In this document: piece by piece, positions 53,137 through 62,454 of the stretch
How positions within the stretch are numbered: position 1 is the first letter of the stretch
Layout of the letters: every line of letters starts with the position of its first letter
Origin: Clostridium sp. AM30-24
GTDB taxonomy: Bacteria; Bacillota; Clostridia; Lachnospirales; Lachnospiraceae
Length of the DNA: 64,000 nt
Assembly (NCBI RefSeq): GCF_003480435.1
Contig: NZ_QUJB01000005.1
Coordinates: 1 to 64,000 of the forward strand
Direction of reading: 5' to 3'
The notes under the pieces: generated by a model
Database searches by the model: none
Told to the model about the DNA's origin: nothing
The model's input: the letters and a program-made list of their open reading frames with translations, nothing else
Position numbers and translations under genes: made by a program

Positions 53137-54015
53137 TTATTTTCCTATTTGTTCCGTGTTGCCTTTCTTTCCTTCCGATATTCCCTCCTCCCTTTGGACC
53201 AGTCCCAGCTCTAAATCCTTTGCGCAGGCCTCCTCGCTTGTGATCATCGTATACCGTCTTGTTGTCTCAATGCTGCTGTGTCCAAGATAATCTGCCAGCC
53301 GCGCAAGGTCGTGTTCCTTTTCGTAAAAGCATCTCGCGAAGAGATGTCTCAGATTATGCGGGAACACTTTGCTTGCTGCCACCTTTGCCTTCTCGCAAAG
53401 ACTTTTCATCTCCGTCCATATATTTCTCCGGTCCAGCGGTCTCCCATTCCTTGAGCGGAAAATGCTTCCCTTCTTGATCTTCTGTTTTCGACAGTAGTCT
53501 CTCAAAAGGATCAGAAGGGACCTTGGGATCAGGATGATCCGAACCTTGCCCTTAAAGTCGATCCGTATCTTTCGCTCCTTTAGAGTCTCCGCTGTCAGAT
53601 ATTTCAATTCTCCGATCCGCATCCCCGTTCCCGCGATGGTCTGAAGGATGCAGAACAGGCGCTCGCGATTCTCCCGTCTCGCGGTCATAAGAAGTCTCTG
53701 GTACTCTTCGCGCGTCAGTTCCCTCTCCTCCTCGCGAAAGATCCGTCTCTGTGTTCTGCACACACGCACCCGGAGATCGTCCCGGCCGATCCAGCTCAGA
53801 TATCCATTCACCGCGATCAGCATGGAATTTACGCTGGATGTCCGGTATTTTTCTACGAGGAGCTTCTTATACTCCAAGATGATCTCCTTGTTCAGCTCCC
53901 GTTCCCCTGAAAATATCAGGAAATTCCGCACATCCCTCAGATACTTTTCGATCGTATTTTTACTTTTCTCGCATTCTGTTAAATATTGCCCATAATGTTC
54001 CAGATCATACTTCAT
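53137..54015 (-). CDS. Tyrosine recombinase (probable invertase of the adjacent segment)
   Basis: 292 residues. A SAM-like N-terminal core-binding domain (YGQYLTECEKSKNTIEKYLR) is followed by a catalytic domain with Arg in GTGMRIGELK, Lys in the beta hairpin FKGKVRII, HNLRHLFA (His and Arg), LGHSSIETTRRY (His and the Tyr nucleophile in RRYTMI). All catalytic residues are present. An AGGAGAAG site precedes the ATG. Its size without an arm-binding extension fits Xer/FimB-like inverting enzymes rather than phage integrases. It sits next to a pair of inverted crossover-like sites. Confidence 0.92.
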   Translation of the reverse strand: MKYDLEHYGQYLTECEKSKNTIEKYLRDVRNFLIFSGERELNKEIILEYKKLLVEKYRTSSVNSMLIAVNGYLSWIGRDDLRVRVCRTQRRIFREEERELTREEYQRLLMTARRENRERLFCILQTIAGTGMRIGELKYLTAETLKERKIRIDFKGKVRIILIPRSLLILLRDYCRKQKIKKGSIFRSRNGRPLDRRNIWTEMKSLCEKAKVAASKVFPHNLRHLFARCFYEKEHDLARLADYLGHSSIETTRRYTMITSEEACAKDLELGLVQREEGISEGKKGNTEQIGK

Positions 54016-54144
54016 GAACGATTCTTCTCCTGTTCTGTCAGGCTCTCTTTACCTGACATGTTTCATAATATGATGCTTTTCATTATTTCTCATTATGGCA
54101 TCTTTTTCAGAAAATTACTCGTATAATCTGCCTGTAAAAGCCAT

Positions 54145-54990
54145 TTAATTCCAAAATTCCAGAAATTCCTGTATTTCCGACGAAATTCGACTTTTTCTCC
54201 AGGCGAGAAGGACCTCTGTTGTAAAATCGGCATCACAGACCTCACATGATTTCAGCTTATCCGAAAGTTCCAGCATCGAAGTCGGCAGGATCGCGATCCC
54301 CATTCCCCGTTCCGCCATCGTGATCGCGGTCCTTGCATCTTCACAGGCAAGGTAGATATCGCAGACAAGTCCCGCCTCCTCAAATTTCGAGGCGATATAT
54401 TTCTGAAACCGGTGGGACAGGATCAGGGGCTGTTCCGAGAGCTCCTGCAGATGGAGCGATGTGCGTCCTTTTAAAAGAGGGAACTCCGGAACTGCCATGG
54501 CGAGAAGGCGTTCCTCAGCCAGAGTTTTCGTCTCACAGCCCCTTAACGTAATTGGCGTGCGCAGGGTCGTGAGATCAAGGATCCGGTTCTCAAGCTGATC
54601 CCTCATCGTGAATGTGGATCCCTCGTGGATATCAAAATGGATATTGGGATGGCTTTTTGCAAAGCGCATCAGGTAATGGGACATCATGGACACGGTGGAC
54701 GGAGTCATTCCGATATGGATCGTCGCCGCCTGACTTGATTTTATAACCTCCCGTTTCGTTACCTCCGAGAGCATCAGAATCTTTCCCGCCTGTTCGTAGA
54801 GCGTTTTTCCCGCCTCCGTCAGTGTGATATGCTTCATACCGCGGATAAAAAGCGGCACCTGAAGTTCCTCCTCCAGCATTTTCATCTGGTAGCTTAACGG
54901 CGGCTGTGTCATATGAAGCTCCCTCGCCGCACCGCTGATGGTTCCGGCGTCAACGATGGCCCGGAAGTATTCCAACTGTCTGATCTCCAT
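54145..54990 (-). CDS. LysR-family transcriptional regulator
   Basis: 281 residues, complete. Helix-turn-helix: YFRAIVDAGTISGAARELHM followed by TQPPLSYQMKMLEEEL. The effector domain follows with a CbbR/CynR-like pattern (IHIGMTPSTVSMM). The ATG at 54990 (MEIRQLEYF) has AGGAGAG; the frame extends 34 codons upstream without similarity. Divergent from a MATE exporter across 392 bp, which it may control. Confidence 0.9.
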   Translation of the reverse strand: MEIRQLEYFRAIVDAGTISGAARELHMTQPPLSYQMKMLEEELQVPLFIRGMKHITLTEAGKTLYEQAGKILMLSEVTKREVIKSSQAATIHIGMTPSTVSMMSHYLMRFAKSHPNIHFDIHEGSTFTMRDQLENRILDLTTLRTPITLRGCETKTLAEERLLAMAVPEFPLLKGRTSLHLQELSEQPLILSHRFQKYIASKFEEAGLVCDIYLACEDARTAITMAERGMGIAILPTSMLELSDKLKSCEVCDADFTTEVLLAWRKSRISSEIQEFLEFWN

Positions 54991-55221
54991 AATCTCTCCT
55001 GTCTGACCGGCGATCTGCGGACCTCCACTCTCGCAGCGTTGCGAATTGTGGAGTCCGGATCCCGGATCGTAAAAATCATAGTCTGAATGCAAAGAACCTT
55101 CTTGTATTATATAAATTTTATTTTATTTCTATACAAAAACAATAATTTACATATATTATAGGGGATGCTATACTTGAAATGCAAGAAAAAATTTAGAAAG
55201 GATCAAATCGTTACAGGAAAT
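54991..55221. other. AT-rich divergent spacer
   Basis: Between the LysR gene and the repeat in front of the MATE gene. It contains several TATAAT-like words (for example near 55155) but no -35/-10 pair I would assign. No gene is supported. Confidence 0.4.
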
Positions 55222-55302
55222 CTGTTACAGTACACGGGCACTCCATGCCCGCGCACTGTAACAGGATTTTGCCGATGCTTCGCATTCCGAATCGGCAAAA
55301 TC
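55222..55302. repeat. Dispersed double-hairpin repeat
   Basis: Hairpin 1 is CTGTTACAGT / ACTGTAACAG with inner CGGGCA / TGCCCG (55222-55264). Hairpin 2 is GATTTTGCCGAT / ATCGGCAAAATC (55265-55302). The same two-part arrangement occurs at 58452-58521, and hairpin 2 with its right flank at 31221-31291. Confidence 0.8.
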
Positions 55303-55382
55303 CGCGGTCATAACGGTATCATACGGAATTTTCAGTTCAGAAAATTCCTACCCATGAAAAGTAACGGAAAGCTACCATACAT

Positions 55383-56762
55383 ATGAAACGTATTGATTTT
55401 GAAAACGGAACCATAACGGGCAATATCCTCGGAGCCGCGCTCCCTATGCTGGTTGCCCAGATCTTAAACCTTCTATATAATATCGTGGACCGTATCTATA
55501 TCGCGCGGATCCCGGAGATCGGAACAGCCGCTCTCGGCGCGGTCGGCTTATGCTTTCCGATCATTGTCATCATCACAGCCTTCAGCAATCTCTTTGGGAC
55601 CGGCGGTGCGCCGCTCTTCTCGATCTTTCGCGGGAAGAAGGACCCTGACACAGCAAGGCGCATTATGAACACTTCTTTTACGATGCTTTGTGTCTGCGCG
55701 GTGATCCTGATGGCGGTCGGCTTCCTCTTCGCCCGCCCGATCCTGATCCTCTTCGGCGCTTCCGCTGAGGCTATCATTTACGCTTATCCGTATATGATGC
55801 TCTATCTGATCGGAACCCTGCCGTCGATGATCGCAGTCGGAATGAACCCGTTTATCAACGCCCAGGGCTACTCCAGCATCGGCATGTTATCCGTCGCGAT
55901 CGGTGCCGGAACAAACCTGGTACTTGATCCGCTCTTTATTTTTGCCCTCGGACTCGGTGTCCGCGGCGCTGCCATCGCCACCGTGATCTCCCAGTGCCTG
56001 TCCGCCGCCTTCGTCCTGTTTTTCCTCACGAAAAAATCCGAGTTAAAGCTGCGGTTCCTTCATAAAAATGAGATCCCGGAATGTACCGGGCACGCGAAAA
56101 ATATCCTCAGCCTCGGCGCTGCCGGATTTATCATGCAGCTCACAAACAGTCTCGTGACGATCTGCTGCAACAATATCCTTTCCGTCACCGGCGGCGATAT
56201 CTATATCTCCGTCATGACCATCATCTCCAGTGTGCGCCAGCTTGTTGAGACACCGATCCACGCCATGGTAGAGGGAACTTCCCCGATCCTGAGCTACAAC
56301 TACGGTGCCCGCAGACCGGGGCGTGTGCGGAAATCCATTCTGATCATGAGTCTCCTCGTTTTCGGTTACACGGCCGTCATGTGGAGCATGATCATCCTCA
56401 TCCCGGAAACGCTGATCCGTATTTTCAGCTCGGACGCGACACTGATCCAGGATGCAGTTCCGGCGCTAAACATGTATTTTGCGGCTTTTATCTTTATGGA
56501 CCTGCAGTACATCGGTCAGGCGGTATTTAAATCCCTGAACAAGAAGGTCTTTGCGATCTTCTTCTCCCTGCTCCGCAAGGTATTCATCGTTGTACCGCTG
56601 ACCTACTTTCTCCCCTACGCCATGCATATGGGAACCGACGGCGTATTCCTCGCTGAGCCGGTCTCCAATGTCATCGGTGGAACCGCCTGCATCCTCACGA
56701 TGCTGATCACGATCATGCCTGAGCTGAAACGGATCGAGGTTGAGAACCGCAGGGCGGCATAA
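55383..56762 (+). CDS. MATE-family multidrug/metabolite exporter
   Basis: 459 residues with twelve predicted membrane helices. It begins FENGTITGNILGAALPMLVA and contains NLLYNIVDRIYIARIPE and VEGTSPILSYNYGARRPGRV, typical of the family. It exports cationic drugs or metabolites using a Na+ or H+ gradient. The ribosome binding site is weak (CGGAAAG); the upstream region is a dispersed repeat. It ends in a shared terminator. Confidence 0.92.
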   Translation: MKRIDFENGTITGNILGAALPMLVAQILNLLYNIVDRIYIARIPEIGTAALGAVGLCFPIIVIITAFSNLFGTGGAPLFSIFRGKKDPDTARRIMNTSFTMLCVCAVILMAVGFLFARPILILFGASAEAIIYAYPYMMLYLIGTLPSMIAVGMNPFINAQGYSSIGMLSVAIGAGTNLVLDPLFIFALGLGVRGAAIATVISQCLSAAFVLFFLTKKSELKLRFLHKNEIPECTGHAKNILSLGAAGFIMQLTNSLVTICCNNILSVTGGDIYISVMTIISSVRQLVETPIHAMVEGTSPILSYNYGARRPGRVRKSILIMSLLVFGYTAVMWSMIILIPETLIRIFSSDATLIQDAVPALNMYFAAFIFMDLQYIGQAVFKSLNKKVFAIFFSLLRKVFIVVPLTYFLPYAMHMGTDGVFLAEPVSNVIGGTACILTMLITIMPELKRIEVENRRAA

Positions 56763-56783
56763 AAGCTCAAATTGGTTTTTGCA

Positions 56784-56821
56784 AAAAAAATAGAAGCTCC
56801 TCGCGGTGCTTCTATTTTTTT
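56784..56821. terminator. Bidirectional terminator
   Basis: AAAAAATAGAAGC / GCTTCTATTTTTT around a 11-nt loop, between the convergent MATE and methyltransferase genes. The methyltransferase stop codon lies inside the stem. Confidence 0.9.
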
Positions 56822-57717
56822 CTGATCTTCGCCACAAAAAATCCCTCAAACAATTCATCCGGTCCCACGAGAAGCGTCCCCGGCATCGCGTTCGGAAGTA
56901 ACGGAAGTTCCTTCGTCCACTCTTCCCCGATCGGTACAAGTTCTCCGCCTGCACTCTTTAAAACGCGCTTTAAGAGACCTTCGTTCTCCTCTTTTAAGAT
57001 CGAGCAGGTGGAGTAGACCATCTCATGTCCGGATTTTAAAAGCTTCAGCGCTTTTTTTAACAGTTCTTCCTGCGTTCTCGCAGATCTTTCCACAAGTTCC
57101 TTTGAGATCTTTGTCCGGCAGACGCCATCCCGCACTTCTACGGTTCCGCTTCCGCTGCAGGGCGCATCTAAGAGGATCCGGTCGAAGGAAAAGAAATCGT
57201 CGAGCTTTCTTGCGTCCTCCACCATCACGTAAGTTCCCGATGCCCCCTGTTTTTCCAGGTTGTATTTTAACTTTTCTGACCGCGCCTTATTCTTCTCACA
57301 GGCCGTGATCTGCGCCTGATTTCCCGTCATCGCCGCCATCTGGGTCGTCTTTCCGCCCGGGGCGGCAGCCATATCGAGGACGGACTCTCCCGCCTTCGGG
57401 TCGAGAAACAGCGGCGGCAGCATGGAGGAAAGGCTCTGGAGATAGATTCTGCCTTCCTGATAAATCGGAAGTTCTTGGATCTCCGGCTCCCTTGCGCCCT
57501 CGATGATCATCGCATCCCCATACCATGATACATCTTTAAACGCGATCCCTGCACCGGTAAGTGCCTGTTCTACCGTGTTCCGGTCCGCCTTTAAGGGATT
57601 GACCCGGAGTGTCACCGGACGTCTCGCCTGATATCCTGCGAGGATCTTCGCGAAAACTTCCTCTCCATACTGTTTTTTCAACATTTCTTCCAGAAATCCC
57701 GGAATCATCTGTTCCAT
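56812..57717 (-). CDS. rRNA m5C methyltransferase, RsmB/RsmF (NOL1/NOP2/Sun) family, short form
   Basis: 301 residues. SAM-binding motif DMAAAPGGKTTQMAAM, catalytic motif DAPCSGSGTV, and the second conserved Cys in YSTCSI. It methylates cytosine C5 in rRNA (or tRNA). The C-terminal PUA-like domain found in full RsmF (about 450-480 residues) and the NusB domain of RsmB are both missing; this compact form exists in Firmicutes. Ribosome binding site AAGGAG. Confidence 0.9.
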   Translation of the reverse strand: MEQMIPGFLEEMLKKQYGEEVFAKILAGYQARRPVTLRVNPLKADRNTVEQALTGAGIAFKDVSWYGDAMIIEGAREPEIQELPIYQEGRIYLQSLSSMLPPLFLDPKAGESVLDMAAAPGGKTTQMAAMTGNQAQITACEKNKARSEKLKYNLEKQGASGTYVMVEDARKLDDFFSFDRILLDAPCSGSGTVEVRDGVCRTKISKELVERSARTQEELLKKALKLLKSGHEMVYSTCSILKEENEGLLKRVLKSAGGELVPIGEEWTKELPLLPNAMPGTLLVGPDELFEGFFVAKIRKK

Positions 57718-57770
57718 AGCCTGCTCCTTATCGATCTTTTCTTATCTCTTATCACAATTCACAAAAATAT

Positions 57771-57797
57771 GTAACGATTCAGTACCTTCACAGTTAC
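57771..57797. repeat. Short dispersed hairpin, GTAAC form
   Basis: GTAACGATTCAGTACCTTCA then CAGTTAC. It is the same word order as 58348-58373 and the ends of the long repeat at 59836. Confidence 0.55.
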
Positions 57798-57808
57798 CTT
57801 ACTGCACT

Positions 57809-58234
57809 TTAGCACTTAAAGTTAAAGATATTGAGTCCTGTCTCCTCATCTTTTACGCGATCCACAACTCCGTCGATCACCGTGATCACCATCTCACATG
57901 TCGCTCCGATGATGCCTCGGCTTAAATGTCCGCCGTATACATTACCCTTCGCATCGGCTGCCGCCGCGTGGATGTGGCTGTAATACTTTCCGTCCATCGT
58001 GTTGATGGTTCCTGTAAAGGAAACGATCTCAAACATTCCCTCGAAATCATTCCCCATAAACTGACGTTTTTCCAGATCATAAATTCCTACGGTCATGGAA
58101 GAAAATGTACCTAATGCGCTGACGCTCGCAAGTTTCACATCCTCGAGCATCGCGATGCGCTTCATCTTCTCCAGAACATCCTCACCCTGATCGATCCTTG
58201 CTACGATCGTATTTCCAAATCTGCGGTATTCCAT
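57809..58234 (-). CDS. PPC/DUF296 domain protein
   Basis: 141 residues, a single PPC domain. The conserved metal-site pattern is seen as YYSHIHAAAADAKGNVYGGHL (His-x-His ... GGHL, broken here only by description) and GTINTMDGKYY. In bacteria these small trimeric proteins are of unknown function; in plants the domain accompanies AT-hook DNA binding, but no AT hook is present here. Confidence 0.85.
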   Translation of the reverse strand: MEYRRFGNTIVARIDQGEDVLEKMKRIAMLEDVKLASVSALGTFSSMTVGIYDLEKRQFMGNDFEGMFEIVSFTGTINTMDGKYYSHIHAAAADAKGNVYGGHLSRGIIGATCEMVITVIDGVVDRVKDEETGLNIFNFKC

Positions 58235-58347
58235 CGTTACCTCCTTTTATGCGCACCTGCACCGTCCTGCCTGCAAGCCTTCGCCCCGCTGCAGGATTAT
58301 GTTTTCCTGCGCGCAAAACACAACATTCATTTTTTATGGTCTGTCGT

Positions 58348-58521
58348 AACTGTTCAGTACCTCACAGTTACGGTCTGTCTTCTATTATAAGACAAATTTT
58401 GTATACACGCAACACTCACAGAGCTTATAGCTTTTATCGAATCCCACGATCGTTACTGTTTACGCCTTTCGCAAACAGTAACTGATTTTGCCGATGCTTC
58501 GCATTCCGAATCGGCAAAATC
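58348..58521. repeat. Dispersed palindromic repeat cluster
   Basis: Three hairpins fill much of the 317-bp gap: GTAACTGT / ACAGTTAC (58348-58373), GTTACTGTTT / AAACAGTAAC (58452-58482) and GATTTTGCCGAT / ATCGGCAAAATC (58484-58521). The last two mirror the element in front of the MATE gene. Confidence 0.8.
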
Positions 58522-58551
58522 CACTATCACCACTAACCATACCCTGCGCTT

Positions 58552-59436
58552 TTACACTCTCTTATAATCCGGTGCCACCGCGCACCCGATTCCCATTCCG
58601 CCCGGTCCGATATGGCAGGATACGCCGAGGGACAGATTATCGTAGAGAAGCGGAACACCAGGAAACGCTTCCCTGATCTCCTCGACCCATGCCGCATTCT
58701 CCTCGTCTGTCCCGCTGGAGGATGCCAGAAGGTGAAGGGCGCCGTCATTTAACGCGTCCTGAAAATTATCCCGGATCTCCGCCTGCATGGCCTCGATGGC
58801 CGCTTTCTTTGCTTTTACGATCCCGTGACATTTTTTAAAGGAGTCCAGCTTTCCTGTCTGCAGCTTCAGGATCGGCTTAATATTAAACACAGATCCCAAT
58901 GCCGCTGCCGCCGGTGTTACTCTTCCGCCTTTCTTTAAGCACTCCAGGGTCTGGAGCGCGATATAGATCATCATCCGGTCTCCCGCCCTTTCAAGGAGAT
59001 CACGGATCTGTTCCGCCTCATATCCTTTTTTGATCATATCCAAGGTATCTAATACCATCTGGTGGAGCGGAGCCGCAACCTGTCCGTCATCTACAACGAG
59101 AACACGCCCCTCATACGCTTCATCCTTCGCCAACATCATCGCTGTCTCGTAGGAACCGCTGAGACCGCTGCTGATCGGTAAATAGAGGATCTTCTCAAAC
59201 TGCTCCAGCGCCTTATCCCAGATTTCCATCACCGCAGTCGGGGATGGCTGGGACGTCGTAATATCCGCCCCGGCCGCCAGCTTCTCAAAAAAAAGTTCGC
59301 GGGACAGTGTAACGCTCTCATAAAAACACTCCCCATCGATGTAAAACGGCATCGGCAGGACAAAAATCCCAAGCTTTTCCGCCTCTTCCTGACTGATGCT
59401 GCTGTGACTGTCTGTTACGATTCCAATCTTCTTCAT
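58552..59436 (-). CDS. DegV family fatty-acid-binding protein (copy 2)
   Basis: 294 residues. GIVTDSHSSISQEEAEKLGI at the start, TSQPSPT, and SSGLSGSYETAMMLA around the fatty-acid site; C-terminal domain with LECLKKGGRVT. It is more typical of canonical DegV than the 30 kb copy. The ATG at 59436 (MKKIGIVTDS) follows GAGGAAA; upstream codons are not family-like. It sits in a 533-bp distance from tpiA and is probably transcribed alone. Confidence 0.9.
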   Translation of the reverse strand: MKKIGIVTDSHSSISQEEAEKLGIFVLPMPFYIDGECFYESVTLSRELFFEKLAAGADITTSQPSPTAVMEIWDKALEQFEKILYLPISSGLSGSYETAMMLAKDEAYEGRVLVVDDGQVAAPLHQMVLDTLDMIKKGYEAEQIRDLLERAGDRMMIYIALQTLECLKKGGRVTPAAAALGSVFNIKPILKLQTGKLDSFKKCHGIVKAKKAAIEAMQAEIRDNFQDALNDGALHLLASSSGTDEENAAWVEEIREAFPGVPLLYDNLSLGVSCHIGPGGMGIGCAVAPDYKRV

Positions 59437-59697
59437 ATAGGTATTTCCTCTTTCATTCTCTGATCCGACGCAGCCGGATTCCTGTAAAATCAAATCATTT
59501 TTGTCTAATATATTTTGAACATCTAAATATCGTAACATTTTCATTCTTTCCAGTCAATAGGATGGACGCAAAAAAATGACAGATTGTCACTATTGTAAAT
59601 TGTAAACAAGTGAAAACACGCTTCGCGAGTTTCCCCTTGTTATCGCGACAGTCGCCAAGGTCTCGCGCAAGCGCGGACTTTGGCTCGTTGTTCGCGT

Positions 59698-59742
59698 AAA
59701 TAAAAGGCGCTGTGTCACATCTTATTTTCCATGACACAGCGC
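59698..59742 (-). terminator. Terminator after the glycolytic cluster
   Basis: An 11-bp stem GCGCTGTGTCA / TGACACAGCGC; leftward it is followed by TTTTATTT. It lies downstream of tpiA. Another stem, CCAAGGTC / GACTTTGG with CGCG inner pairs, is at 59655-59683. Confidence 0.7.
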
Positions 59743-59835
59743 TCAAAATTTTTCCTGGTATTTCCCTTGCAGTTTTATGTAAACTGCATCTTCACACAGC
59801 CGGGAATCTCTTCCTGCATATATGATACTTATTTG

Positions 59836-59969
59836 GTAACTGTTCAGTAGGTCTGCGCACTTGCTGCGCTGACCGTAAGAAAACATAGGCTGGAAGGCAA
59901 AAATCCCATCAGCGAAGCTGATCTGGAATGGATTTTTGCACGTAACTATGAAGGTACTGAATAGTTACC
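59836..59969. repeat. Dispersed palindromic repeat, long form, copy 2
   Basis: 134 bp with terminal inverted repeats, GGTAACTGTTCAGTA and TACTGAATAGTTACC (14 of 15 complementary). Closely similar to 5460-5590. A partial relative lies at about 7310-7390 (GATCTTTGCTTGTAACTATG). It resembles a small non-autonomous element. Confidence 0.8.
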
Positions 59970-60719
59970 TTATTTGTAATTTACGATCTTTCCGAAATCA
60001 GCCTTTAAGGATGCGCCGCCGACAAGTCCTCCGTCGATATCCGCCTGCGCAAAGAGCTCTGCAGCATTTCCGGCGTTTACAGATCCACCATACTGGATGC
60101 GGATCGCTTCCTTCGTTGCCTCGTCGTAGATCTCACCGATGCACGCACGGATCGCTCCGCAGACTTCCTCAGCCTGCTCTGTGGTAGCTGTCTTTCCGGT
60201 TCCGATCGCCCAGATCGGCTCGTAAGCGATCACAGCAGTCTTTGCCTGATCTGCTGTCACGTTCTGGAACGCGATCTTCACCTGCTTGCGGATCCAGTCC
60301 AGAGTGATGCCCTGTTCTCTCTGGGTAAGAGTCTCACCGCAGCAGATGATCGGGGTCAGTCCATGCTCGAATGCCTTTAAGACTTTTTTATTGACAGTCT
60401 CATCTGTCTCAGCAAAGTACTCTCTTCTCTCGGAATGTCCGATGATCACATATTTTACGCCGGCATCTGTCAGCATGTTCGGGGAGATCTCTCCTGTGTA
60501 TGCGCCCTTCTCCTCGAAATACATATTCTCAGCGCCAACCTCGATATTTGTTCCCTCGCATGCCTTTACGACAGGAATGATGTCGATAGCCGGTACGCAG
60601 AATACAACGTCCGCTTCCTCCGTCTTAACGAGCGGCTTTAATGTCTCAACGAGTGCCACTGCCTCGGACGGAGTCATGTTCATTTTCCAGTTTCCAGCGA
60701 TAATTTTCTTTCTTGCCAT
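59970..60719 (-). CDS. tpiA: Triosephosphate isomerase
   Basis: 249 residues, standard length. Substrate Asn/Lys in GNWKMNMT, catalytic His in [10 protein letters not shown], catalytic Glu and flexible loop in [14 protein letters not shown], and phosphate loop GGSVNAGNA. It interconverts dihydroxyacetone phosphate and glyceraldehyde 3-phosphate. Third gene of gap-pgk-tpiA, 274 bp after pgk across a highly structured spacer. Confidence 0.97.
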   Translation of the reverse strand: MARKKIIAGNWKMNMTPSEAVALVETLKPLVKTEEADVVFCVPAIDIIPVVKACEGTNIEVGAENMYFEEKGAYTGEISPNMLTDAGVKYVIIGHSERREYFAETDETVNKKVLKAFEHGLTPIICCGETLTQREQGITLDWIRKQVKIAFQNVTADQAKTAVIAYEPIWAIGTGKTATTEQAEEVCGAIRACIGEIYDEATKEAIRIQYGGSVNAGNAAELFAQADIDGGLVGGASLKADFGKIVNYK

Positions 60720-60760
60720 GATTATCTACCCCCATATATACCAATTTTATATCACAAAAT

Positions 60761-60969
60761 CCGGGACGGGATCGCCGTCCCGGATCTGGAATCTCGGACA
60801 CTATAATATTTACAGCCAGGAAAGTAAATGCGTACATTTGCTCCCCACCGTGCATCTTCTTGTTTTTATTTCATAAAAACAAGAAGCCGGGGGCGCGCCC
60901 CCTATACCGGAACAGACCTGAAAGGGCTTGTGCAAGCGAGCTTGCAGCGCCCTTCCACGCCTGTTCCGG
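60761..60969. other. Structured spacer between pgk and tpiA
   Basis: Several successive hairpins: TCCGGGACGG / CCGTCCCGGA (about 60764-60786), CTTCTTGTTTTTA / TAAAAACAAGAAG (60856-60886), GGGGGCGCGCCCCC (60889-60902), and a long three-tier stem CCGGAACAG ... AAGGGC ... GCAAGC with complements (60907-60969). There is no gene. It may process, stabilise or attenuate the operon mRNA. Confidence 0.65.
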
Positions 60970-60993
60970 CGCACTGTGTACTGGTTTCATTCA

Positions 60994-62217
60994 TTATTTG
61001 TCATCCGCTGCAGCAACGCCCGGAAGCTCTTTTCCTTCCAGGAACTCTAAGGATGCGCCGCCGCCTGTGGAGATATGGCTCATCTTGTCACCGAAGCCGA
61101 GCTGATTGACTGCTGCCGCGGAATCACCGCCGCCGATGATCGTTGTAGCGTCTGTCTCAGCAAGTGCTTTCGCAACCGCAATAGTACCTGCAGCGAGAGT
61201 CGGGTTCTCGAATACACCCATCGGTCCATTCCATACAACCGTCTTTGCGCTCTTTACAGCTTCTGTGTAGAGCTTGCAGGTCTCCGGTCCGATATCAACG
61301 CCCTCTTTGTCTGCCGGGATCGCGTCCACGGAAACGTACTCAACCTCAACCGGTGCGTCGATTGGGTTCGGGAACTCAGCAACAACAGTTGTATCAACCG
61401 GAAGAAGAAGCTTCTTTCCAAGCTTTTCTGCCTTCTCCATCATCTCCTTGCAGTAGTCGATCTTTGTATCGTCAACTAAGGACTTACCGATCTCCTTGCC
61501 CTGTGCCTTTAAGAAGGTGTAGGCCATGCCGCCGCCGATGATGAGGGTATCACACTTCTCAAGCAGGTTGGAGATAACATTTAACTTATCAGCAACCTTT
61601 GCGCCGCCGAGGATCGCTACGAACGGACGAACCGGATTCTCAACCGCGTTTCCAAGGAACGCGATCTCTTTCTCCATCAGGTAGCCGACTACGTTGGAGC
61701 CGCCCTTTGCGGAGATGAATTTTGTAACACCGGCTACGGAAGCGTGTGCTCTGTGGGAGGAACCGAACGCGTCGCATACATAATCGTCTGCGAGGTCCGC
61801 GAGCTCTTTGCTGAACTTCTCGCCGTTCTTTGTCTCCTCAGCGCCACGGAAACGTGTATTCTGAAGAAGGACTACGTCCCCCTCCTTCATCGCGTCCACT
61901 GCCTTTGTTGCAGCTTCGCCGGTTACATTGTAATCAGAAACGAATACAACTTCCTTGCCAAGCTTTGCGGAAAGGCTCTTTGCAACCGGTGCAAGGGATT
62001 CTCCCTCGTTCGGTCCGTTTTTAACTTTTCCGAGGTGGGAGCAGAGAATTACCTTGCCGCCATCGTTGATCAGCTTCTGGATCGTCGGGAGAGCCGCGTT
62101 GATACGTGTCTCATCTGTGATCTCGCCGTTCTTAAGCGGTACATTGAAATCGCAGCGGACTAAAACTCTTTTACCTTTTACGTTGATATCATCAACTGTT
62201 TTCTTATTTAAAGACAT
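60994..62217 (-). CDS. pgk: Phosphoglycerate kinase
   Basis: 407 residues. [20 protein letters not shown] (substrate Asp/Asn), [25 protein letters not shown] in the hinge, and nucleotide loop [11 protein letters not shown]. It makes ATP from 1,3-bisphosphoglycerate. It has a slightly extended C-terminus (PGVAAADDK). It follows gap by 237 bp with a strong hairpin terminator between, so expression may be uncoupled from gap. Confidence 0.97.
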   Translation of the reverse strand: MSLNKKTVDDINVKGKRVLVRCDFNVPLKNGEITDETRINAALPTIQKLINDGGKVILCSHLGKVKNGPNEGESLAPVAKSLSAKLGKEVVFVSDYNVTGEAATKAVDAMKEGDVVLLQNTRFRGAEETKNGEKFSKELADLADDYVCDAFGSSHRAHASVAGVTKFISAKGGSNVVGYLMEKEIAFLGNAVENPVRPFVAILGGAKVADKLNVISNLLEKCDTLIIGGGMAYTFLKAQGKEIGKSLVDDTKIDYCKEMMEKAEKLGKKLLLPVDTTVVAEFPNPIDAPVEVEYVSVDAIPADKEGVDIGPETCKLYTEAVKSAKTVVWNGPMGVFENPTLAAGTIAVAKALAETDATTIIGGGDSAAAVNQLGFGDKMSHISTGGGASLEFLEGKELPGVAAADDK

Positions 62218-62382
62218 GTCGGAATTCCTCCTTGATATTTTCTGACAGACATCTTCCTGTCTTCCGACCCACGGCAGCCGCCGGAGTCTTTCGCGGGAGA
62301 CGGGCTTTCGCGCGAGTGCGCATCTTTGGCACGTCAGTGCCTTTTTATGTAGCAGGGAATTCCTCGGAATTTCCTGTTACAT

Positions 62383-62417
62383 AAAAAAGGGATCCGGTCC
62401 TCAACAGACCGGACCCC
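62383..62417 (-). terminator. Terminator between gap and pgk
   Basis: Minus strand GGTCCGGTC / GACCGGATCC then six T, 38 bp past the gap stop. A second imperfect hairpin (TTTTTATGTA / TACATAAAAA with inner CAGG and CCTG arms) follows at 62342-62388. Confidence 0.85.
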
Positions 62418-62454
62418 TCAGTGAGTCTAATTTGTCACAATTTCTGTGGACCGA

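Noticed and set aside
55165..55386. 73-codon frame in front of the MATE gene
   Set aside because: It runs through the dispersed double hairpin and has no family similarity.
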